Source: CAYVBJ01 sp964415185 (GTDB lineage Bacteria; Bacteroidota; Rhodothermia; Balneolales; Balneolaceae). Taken from it: DNA of 18,988 nt. The stretch spans positions 1 through 18,988 of the forward strand of contig CAYPZI010000050.1 of NCBI GenBank assembly GCA_964415185.1, in the 5' to 3' direction. A program made the position numbers and the translations under genes. Positions 14,832-18,988 of this stretch are shown piece after piece. The notes beneath the pieces were generated by a model that searched no databases, was not told the DNA's origin, and saw nothing but the letters and a program-made list of their open reading frames with translations. How positions within the stretch are numbered: position 1 is the stretch's first letter; each line of letters opens with the position of its first letter.

Positions 14832-16046
14832 ATGGAGAAAAGTACAAAAGAGGTAAGGCTTCGTACCAAGGGCATATTGCCTGTTCAAAGATTAAGGGAA
14901 TTGTGTGAATCGGGGATTGTAAATGCCGAAGAAAGCCACCCGATTAAAGAAGACCAGTTCCAGCCTAACTCTATCGATCTTCGCCTCGGCAAGGTTGCCC
15001 ACAGGGTGCGCTGTAGTTTTTTACCTGAAGAGGAAACCGTTCAGCAAAAAATTGACAAGCTTCACCAGTACACTCTGCCCATTGAAGAGGGTGCTGTTCT
15101 TGAACCCAATTGTGTTTATATCATCCCTCTGCTTGAGTCTCTTGAGCTGCCGCGTTCCCATTATCTTACCCAGCAAAAACTGTTTAACGGCGGACAAAAC
15201 GGTGAGGCCGTTTCACTCTTTTCGGAAGAGAACCTCTCGGCCAAAACCAACCCGAAAAGTACCACAGGCAGGCTTGATATTTTTACCCGTGTGATAACCG
15301 ATTATTCGCACCGGTTCGAAGAAATTGAACCGGGATACCACGGAAAGCTCTATCTCGAAGTTGTTCCGAAATCGTTCCCGGTAAAAGTACGGACGGGACA
15401 AAGGCTAAACCAGCTTCGGATCAGGCATGGACATTCCGTGATCAGTGACCAGGAACTTCTGCGAATTCATGAAACCGACCCGCTGCTGTTCGATGAAAAT
15501 GGTAAGCCGCTCAATCTCGATTCAATGAAAGTCCGGGCAGGCCTCTTTCTGAGTGTAAACCTGGTTGGCGATTCAAATGATATAGTAGGGTATAAAGCCA
15601 AAAAACACCGTGATTTTATTGACCTCGATAAAATCAACCACTATTCCGTAACCGATTTCTGGGAACCTGTGAAAGCTGTCGAAGATGAGCATTTGATACT
15701 TGAGCCTGAAGCATTCTATATTTTTGCCTCACGCGAGCGGTGTCGCATCCCCGTACACCTGGCAGCAGAAATGGTTGCCTACGATACGGGCTCGGGAGAA
15801 CTCAGAACCCATTACGCCGGTTTTTTTGACAGCGGCTTCGGGGGAACAGCCGATGACAAAGGGGCGAGGGCCGTGCTTGAAGTCCGCTCTCATGACGTAC
15901 CTTTTCTGATTGAACACGGGCAAACATTTTGCAGCATGATTTTTGAGCCGAATACGGAAATCCCGAAATTTGTGTATGGCCGTGAGATTCAAAGCAATTA
16001 CCAGGGACAGGGCCTGAAACTCGGCAAACATTTCAGGGATTTGTAA
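14832..16046 (+). CDS. Two-domain 2'-deoxycytidine 5'-triphosphate deaminase (Dcd family)
   Basis: This enzyme is expected to deaminate dCTP, feeding dUMP/dTTP synthesis. It has 404 residues, twice a single-domain Dcd, with two tandem dUTPase-like folds as in the long deaminase family known from alphaproteobacteria. The first half carries GILPVQRL, QPNSIDLRLG (44-53), EPNCVYIIPLLESLELP, NPKSTTGRLDIFTR (140-153), GYHGKLYLEVVPKSF and GQRLNQLRIRHG (189-200). The second half has a degenerate copy (FGGTADDKGARAVLEVRSHD, GQTFCSMIFEP). Residues about 110-137 look like an insertion compared with the forms I know. The ATG at 14832 follows the repeat triplet by 20 bp, without a Shine-Dalgarno. Whether it also hydrolyses dUTP (bifunctional) cannot be read from sequence. 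Confidence 0.9.
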   Translation: MEKSTKEVRLRTKGILPVQRLRELCESGIVNAEESHPIKEDQFQPNSIDLRLGKVAHRVRCSFLPEEETVQQKIDKLHQYTLPIEEGAVLEPNCVYIIPLLESLELPRSHYLTQQKLFNGGQNGEAVSLFSEENLSAKTNPKSTTGRLDIFTRVITDYSHRFEEIEPGYHGKLYLEVVPKSFPVKVRTGQRLNQLRIRHGHSVISDQELLRIHETDPLLFDENGKPLNLDSMKVRAGLFLSVNLVGDSNDIVGYKAKKHRDFIDLDKINHYSVTDFWEPVKAVEDEHLILEPEAFYIFASRERCRIPVHLAAEMVAYDTGSGELRTHYAGFFDSGFGGTADDKGARAVLEVRSHDVPFLIEHGQTFCSMIFEPNTEIPKFVYGREIQSNYQGQGLKLGKHFRDL

Positions 16047-16059
16047 AGAGATTCATAAT

Positions 16060-16138
16060 AATTCATCGGGTGAGTTTTTTTATACACCTGTATGTCTGAA
16101 TGATTGTGATGATTTCAGAGTAATTCATCCGATGAATG
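16060..16138. repeat. TCATCSGATGA inverted-pair element, copy 3
   Basis: The left arm AATTCATCGGGTGA (16060-16073) and right arm TCATCCGATGAATG (16125-16138) have core starts 62 bp apart. An internal hairpin, TCTGAA (16095-16100) with TTCAGA (16114-16119), lies between them. The right core overlaps the ATG (16132) of the next gene. Confidence 0.68.
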
Positions 16139-16404
16139 AGCTAAATACAGAATTAAAATTTTCTTTAAACCAATTAACTTCCGGTATGCCTGTAGACAGG
16201 TGCATTTGTCATAACATCAGTTTTGAAGAGATTAAAATGAAGGCAGATAATCTGCAAATCTCTACGATTGAAAAGCTGCAGGAGCTGAATATTTGCAGCA
16301 CAGGCTGTAAAATTTGCCGGCCTTATATATCCGAGATGCTTCGAACCGGCGAAACTTCTTTTCAGCCGGGTTCCTTATGTCGTAAAACAAGAAATTCACG
16401 ATGA
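16132..16404 (+). CDS. BFD-like [2Fe-2S]-binding protein
   Basis: This 90-residue protein has the bacterioferritin-associated ferredoxin-like cysteine pattern. C24 and C26 (DRCICHNIS), then C59 and C62 (GCKICRP), are separated by 32 residues, exactly the CxC-x32-CxxC spacing of E. coli Bfd. Two further Cys (55 and 83) are not part of the motif. Related domains bind a [2Fe-2S] cluster and occur in Bfd, NirB/NasD and as standalone small proteins; iron release from a bacterioferritin is possible, but no bfr gene is visible. Two starts are possible: ATG 16132, which lies inside a TCATCCGATGA repeat, or ATG 16186, which keeps all four ligands. The stop overlaps the rsmE ATG by 4 bp (ATGA). Confidence 0.85.
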   Translation: MNELNTELKFSLNQLTSGMPVDRCICHNISFEEIKMKADNLQISTIEKLQELNICSTGCKICRPYISEMLRTGETSFQPGSLCRKTRNSR

Positions 16405-17117
16405 ATCTTTTCTATACGGAACCGATTCAAATTACCGGAAATTCGATAAAATTGGCCGGCCAGGAAGCACAACACGCCGCAAAAGTGCTCAGGCTCGGGA
16501 TAGGTGATTCCATTCATATCACAGACGGAGCGGGAAGTCTCTATCACTGCCGGATTACAAATGCTTCGAGCAATGAATTATTAGCCGAAATATATGAGAG
16601 TGATTTCATTGAACCGGAAAAACCAGAACTGATTCTCTGTATCGGGATGATTAAAAAGAGAGACAGGCTTGAGTTTGCCATAGAGAAAGCTGTTGAGCTG
16701 GGAGCCGGAAAAATTGCCGTATACAAAGCTGATCACAGTGAAAAAACCGGCATCCGCACCAGCCGGTTTGAGCAGATAACCCTTCGGGCTATGAAGCAGA
16801 GCCTTCGATGTCACCTGCCGGAGGTTGAGGCGTTTGATTCGATGGATAAAGTTATAAAAGAGTATCAGGAAGCTGAAATAATAGTGGCTGATGAGACCGT
16901 AGAGCAAAAAAACTCACTTAATTTCGGCGTAGAATCCCCGCGCGTTTTGCTAATCGTAGGCCCTGAAGGCGGTTTTTCAGAACGCGAACGGAACTTGATT
17001 GATCAAAAGGGCTGTAAAGCGGTTTCATTGGGAAAATACCGCCTGCGAACCGAAACGGCAGCAATTACGCTTCTGAATCATTTCCAGTCAATTCATCGGA
17101 TGTCTCGGCCGCGCTAA
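16401..17117 (+). CDS. rsmE: 16S rRNA m3U1498 methyltransferase
   Basis: RsmE is a SPOUT-class enzyme that methylates N3 of U1498 in 16S rRNA using S-adenosylmethionine. It has 238 residues. The N-terminal PUA-like part contains GQEAQHAAKVLRLGIGDSIH. The SPOUT domain includes IGMIKKRDRLEFAIEKAVEL, the trefoil-knot signature LLIVGPEGGFSERE, and LGKYRLRTETAAI near the C-terminus. The start ATG overlaps the upstream BFD-like stop by 4 bp, indicating coupling. The last residues (SIHRMSRPR) are encoded by DNA that is part of a TCATCSGATGA element, so the C-terminal tail may have been changed by that repeat. Confidence 0.96.
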   Translation: MNLFYTEPIQITGNSIKLAGQEAQHAAKVLRLGIGDSIHITDGAGSLYHCRITNASSNELLAEIYESDFIEPEKPELILCIGMIKKRDRLEFAIEKAVELGAGKIAVYKADHSEKTGIRTSRFEQITLRAMKQSLRCHLPEVEAFDSMDKVIKEYQEAEIIVADETVEQKNSLNFGVESPRVLLIVGPEGGFSERERNLIDQKGCKAVSLGKYRLRTETAAITLLNHFQSIHRMSRPR

Positions 17118-17155
17118 GTCTTTACATAAGTTTTACTTTCAGTCATCCGGTGAAT
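17090..17155. repeat. TCATCSGATGA inverted-pair element, copy 4
   Basis: The left arm AATTCATCGGATG (17090-17102) lies in the last codons of rsmE, and the right arm CATCCGGTGAATGA starts at 17144. Core starts (17093, 17143) are 50 bp apart. This is the last copy; none is seen further right. Confidence 0.66.
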
Positions 17156-17185
17156 GAATAAATAAAATTAAAAGGCAAGTAAGGC

Positions 17186-17236
17186 AAGACCTTGAAGCGT
17201 CCACCGGTGCTTTTCCGGTGGACCTCCAAGCGTCTT
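17186..17236. repeat. Long imperfect hairpin between convergent rsmE and the EVE gene
   Basis: The core stem is perfect for 9 bp: GTCCACCGG (17199-17207) with CCGGTGGAC (17215-17223), around the loop TGCTTTT. Imperfect pairing continues outward to AAGAC (17186-17190) with GTCTT (17232-17236). No T-run follows directly on the plus strand. On the minus strand T-rich sequence starts about 20 nt away. It could slow or end transcription from both sides, or be a palindromic repeat element. Confidence 0.5.
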
Positions 17237-17285
17237 GGATTATGGCAATAAACTCAAAATGAATATGCGAGTAAAGTACACTGAG

Positions 17286-17345
17286 ATTTTAACCGCAATG
17301 GTCGCAAAGCTATCCGCGTCCTTTGCGCATTTATCGCGTGAAACA
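17286..17345. repeat. CGCAAAG-type degenerate intergenic repeat
   Basis: The stretch around AACCGCAATGGTCGCAAAG has CGCAAAG (17303-17309) inverted as CTTTGCG (17321-17327), followed by a further CGCG. Similar AACCGCAAAG-type sequence is, to my recollection, a recurrent intergenic repeat in many bacteria. It lies just past the 3' end of the minus-strand EVE gene. Confidence 0.4.
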
Positions 17346-17359
17346 AGAGCTCCAAAAAC

Positions 17360-17833
17360 TTAACTTTCTGAGGCCCTGGCCAGCTCAAGAATTTTATCGA
17401 ATTCTTTTTCCGTTACTTTGGTAATAGACAGGCGGTTTCTTTTAAATAGCATCATATCCTGCAGGTCCGGTTCCTTTTTTAGCTGATCTCTTGTTACCGG
17501 AGTTTTAAACCTTTCGACAAAGCAGACATCCACAAGCTGCCAGGTTGGGTCCGACTCTTCACTTTTGGGATCGGAATATTTGCTATCGGGATCGAATTGC
17601 GTGGGATCGGGGTAAGGTTTGCTGCAGATTTCCATTACCCCTGCAATGACCGGTGGCTTCACATTCGAATGATAAAAGAGGGCCTTGTCGCCGATCTTCA
17701 TTTCGTCTCTCATAAAGTTCCGGGCTTCATAATTGCGGATGCCGTCCCAGGGCTCCTGACGGTCTCTCTCCAAATCGTCAATGCTGTAGGCTTCGGGTTC
17801 GGATTTCATCAGCCAGTAGTTGGTTTTACTCAT
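17360..17833 (-). CDS. EVE-domain protein
   Basis: This is a 157-residue single-domain protein of the EVE/PUA-like superfamily (thymocyte nuclear protein 1/YTH-like fold), which binds modified bases in DNA or RNA in studied members. It opens with NYWLMKSEPEAYSIDDLERD, then PWDGIRNYEARNFMRDEMK, GDKALFYHSN and IAGVMEI, the conserved fold core. After a DP-rich loop (DPTQFDPDSKYSDPKSEESDP) comes WQLVDVCFVERFKTPV. The ORF extends upstream to 17941, but ATG 17831-17833 fits the family start. It is divergent from the DUF71 gene (53-bp gap) and convergent with rsmE. The substrate is unknown; no McrBC or other defence gene is nearby, so a housekeeping RNA-related role is as likely as defence. Confidence 0.93.
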   Translation of the reverse strand: MSKTNYWLMKSEPEAYSIDDLERDRQEPWDGIRNYEARNFMRDEMKIGDKALFYHSNVKPPVIAGVMEICSKPYPDPTQFDPDSKYSDPKSEESDPTWQLVDVCFVERFKTPVTRDQLKKEPDLQDMMLFKRNRLSITKVTEKEFDKILELARASES

Positions 17834-17886
17834 AGTAATTTTTGATTTAAATTGTTTTGAATGAATAACCCCAAAAATAAAAATTG

Positions 17887-18462
17887 ATGCAATCCATTTC
17901 CATTCTTTTCTGGAGCGGCGGGAAAGATGCCTTGCTGGCACTCAGGGAACTTGAAAAGCAAACTGATGAAATTATTCTTCTCACAACGTTTGATGAATTG
18001 GAAGGCAAAGTTCCCCACCAGGAAATCGGCCTCAACAGGATCAGGCAGCAGGCGCTGTATCTTGAATATCCGCATTTGGCTGTGCCGCTTCCAAATCCGT
18101 GTACGAATGAGGTGTACCTGGAACGTATTGCAGCACAGCTTGAACTGTTGCCGTTTGAGATCGGGTGTCTTGCATTCGGCGACTGGCATATTGAGGATAT
18201 CAAAAACTGGCGGGAAGAGGTGTTTTTGGAAATGGGATACAAAACCGTATTTCCAATTTGGAAAGTACCGCTGGAGAAACTGCTTGACCGGCTTTTCCGG
18301 GAGAAATGCACTATAAAAATCAGCAATGTGGAGGAGCGGTTTGCCGGTGATATTCAGCCCGGGGAAATATACGACAGGGAATTCATCGAAAAACTCCCGG
18401 AAGACATTGACCCCATGGGCGAAAACGGGGAATTCCATACCGAGGTAGTTTTCCCGGAATGA
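17887..18462 (+). CDS. DUF71/Dph6-type ATP-pyrophosphatase
   Basis: This 191-residue protein belongs to the adenine-nucleotide alpha-hydrolase (PP-loop) superfamily, DUF71 branch. The P-loop SGGKDA is at residues 10-15, followed by ALRELEKQTDEIILLTTFDE. Near the end is the DUF71 signature GENGEFHTEVVF (178-189). Eukaryotic members (Dph6) amidate diphthine, but bacteria lack diphthamide, so 'diphthine-ammonia ligase' should not be transferred; the bacterial role is unsettled. The mid-region FGDWHIEDIKNWREEV replaces the usual GDI-type segment. The start is ATG 17887; a TTG lies one codon earlier. It runs divergently from the EVE gene across a 53-bp shared promoter region. Confidence 0.9.
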   Translation: MQSISILFWSGGKDALLALRELEKQTDEIILLTTFDELEGKVPHQEIGLNRIRQQALYLEYPHLAVPLPNPCTNEVYLERIAAQLELLPFEIGCLAFGDWHIEDIKNWREEVFLEMGYKTVFPIWKVPLEKLLDRLFREKCTIKISNVEERFAGDIQPGEIYDREFIEKLPEDIDPMGENGEFHTEVVFPE

Positions 18463-18510
18463 AAGAAACAAATGCCTTTGCGTTACACCGCGCCCTTAGA
18501 TTTAGAATCG

Positions 18511-18546
18511 CGGATTGGCCGGATTACTCGGATTGCACGGATAGAA
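18511..18546. repeat. 9-bp degenerate tandem repeat, four units
   Basis: Four head-to-tail units begin with CGGAT: CGGATTGGC, CGGATTACT, CGGATTGCA and CGGATAGAA. The first six bases are constant in the first three units and the last three vary. Confidence 0.65.
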
Positions 18547-18565
18547 ATCTTTTGTTCGACATTGA

Positions 18566-18641
18566 GAGGACCGCCTGGCGTCCTCCGTAGCTCAACCTTA
18601 CCGGCTGTTTAGATTGGGGTTGATCTTTGGCGTAGGAGGAC
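18566..18641. repeat. Imperfect inverted repeat around GTCCTCC/GGAGGAC
   Basis: GTCCTCC (18580-18586) and TCAACC (18592-18597) recur inverted as GGTTGA (18618-18623) and GGAGGAC (18635-18641). An alternative shorter hairpin uses GAGGAC (18566-18571) with GTCCTC (18580-18585). Confidence 0.5.
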
Positions 18642-18740
18642 CCCGTCGTGTCCGGGCCAGGGGCAACTAAGAGCAATCTCTTAACTCAGAACTCCTGACT
18701 TATTGTAAAAAATACAAGTCGCGGATGCGTTGGCTCGTTG

Positions 18741-18825
18741 TGTGTTGTCTGGTTTGTGGTACGTGGTTTGTGGTCAAGCTAATCCAGGGATTGACAATTA
18801 ACAACAACCTACAACTAACAAAATT
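18741..18825. repeat. Heptamer-type repeats (GTGGTTT, then CAACTAA)
   Basis: TGGTTTGTGGT occurs at 18750-18760 and 18764-18774, a 14-bp (two-heptamer) period. About 25 bp on, AC-rich heptamer-like units (CAACCTA, CAACTAA) follow. Confidence 0.5.
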
Positions 18826-18909
18826 GACTTCCTGTTTTACGATGCAATCTCTGTAAACCCTTGTTTTTGAATTAGAAATTTATAAATATAATGCGACCCA
18901 CCCCTCAAT

Positions 18910-18926
18910 CCCCTCCACGGGAGGGG
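18910..18926. terminator. GC-rich hairpin, possible terminator of a minus-strand gene to the right
   Basis: The perfect 7-bp stem CCCCTCC (18910-18916) with GGAGGGG (18920-18926) has a 3-nt loop. It is strong, but no T-run follows directly on either strand. Similar CCCTC...GAGGG hairpins are, from memory, frequent intergenic elements in Bacteroidota-related genomes. Confidence 0.35.
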
Positions 18927-18988
18927 AGGTTAATTGCGGATGGAGCAGTGCATTATCTGGCTACTCATCCAGTTCCATAAATGCGATG

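Larger units (their letters stand above)
18463..18988. other. Gene-free right end with mixed repeats
   Basis: These 526 bp show no credible complete ORF on either strand. They hold, in order, a 9-bp tandem repeat (18511-18546), an imperfect inverted repeat (18566-18641), the AACTCCTGACTT block (18690-18713), GTGGTTT-type heptamers (18741-18775), CAACTAA-type heptamers (about 18795-18825), and a GC-rich hairpin (18910-18926). The last 28 bases could carry the final codons of a minus-strand gene, but this is too short to support. Confidence 0.55.

Noticed and set aside
12561..17153. Regularly spaced 11-bp repeats as a CRISPR array
   Set aside because: The repeats are too short, orientation alternates, they are split over four gene junctions, and there are no cas genes.
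17834..17941. Longer EVE-gene start
   Set aside because: It would overlap the divergent DUF71 gene's P-loop region; MSKTNYWLMKSEP at 17833 matches the family start.
17360..18462. EVE plus ATP-pyrophosphatase as a defence island
   Set aside because: No nuclease, McrBC, toxin or mobile gene is nearby; the surroundings are housekeeping genes.
18961..18988. Possible end of a minus-strand gene (reading ...AFMELDE then TAG)
   Set aside because: Only eight codons are inside the window, so coding cannot be supported.

Overview
The window is a stretch of bacterial chromosome filled mostly with housekeeping genes. The protein set points to the Bacteroidota/Balneolota/Rhodothermota neighbourhood, and I would guess a Balneolaceae-like marine bacterium. 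The reasons are HslVU with a short HslV propeptide, a two-domain Dcd-type deaminase, a YffB-like ArsC-family protein, AT-rich leaders and almost no Shine-Dalgarno sequences upstream of starts. This placement is an inference from gene content; no rRNA or marker search was possible.

Layout. (1) 1-1090: 3' end of an RND efflux permease on the plus strand, running off the left edge. (2) 1087-5368: a minus-strand block, read from right to left: YffB/ArsC-like reductase, exported DUF3108-type protein, dUTPase (dut), MFS transporter, exonuclease VII large subunit (xseA). Several neighbours overlap or nearly touch. (3) 5448-8257, plus strand: a small lipoprotein, then a tightly overlapping group of a winged-helix-like small protein, a biotin carboxyl carrier protein and MurA. 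(4) 8258-12448: a 435-bp leader, then RNase G/E (rng) and the ATP-dependent protease pair hslV-hslU. (5) 12449-17117: C-terminal processing protease (S41), two-domain dCTP deaminase, BFD-like [2Fe-2S] protein and RsmE. (6) 17118-18988: convergent EVE-domain gene, a divergent DUF71 ATP-pyrophosphatase, and a 526-bp gene-free right end full of degenerate repeats.

The genes do not form one pathway. Themes are envelope and protein quality control (MurA, Ctp, HslUV), RNA processing and modification (RNase G, RsmE, EVE), and dUTP/dCTP metabolism (dut and a Dcd-type deaminase 10 kb apart).

The most unusual structure is non-coding. Nine copies of an 11-bp near-palindrome, TCATCSGATGA, occur only between 12.56 and 17.15 kb and only at gene junctions. 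They form oppositely oriented pairs about 50-60 bp apart, with one triplet spaced exactly 49 bp. One copy supplies the ATG of the BFD-like gene and another lies inside the last codons of rsmE. Other non-coding structures are heptamer and 9-mer degenerate tandem repeats (6.0-6.15 kb and 18.5-18.83 kb), a long hairpin after rsmE, and a long rng leader with two competing pairings. I found no tRNA, rRNA, CRISPR array, insertion sequence or defence locus.
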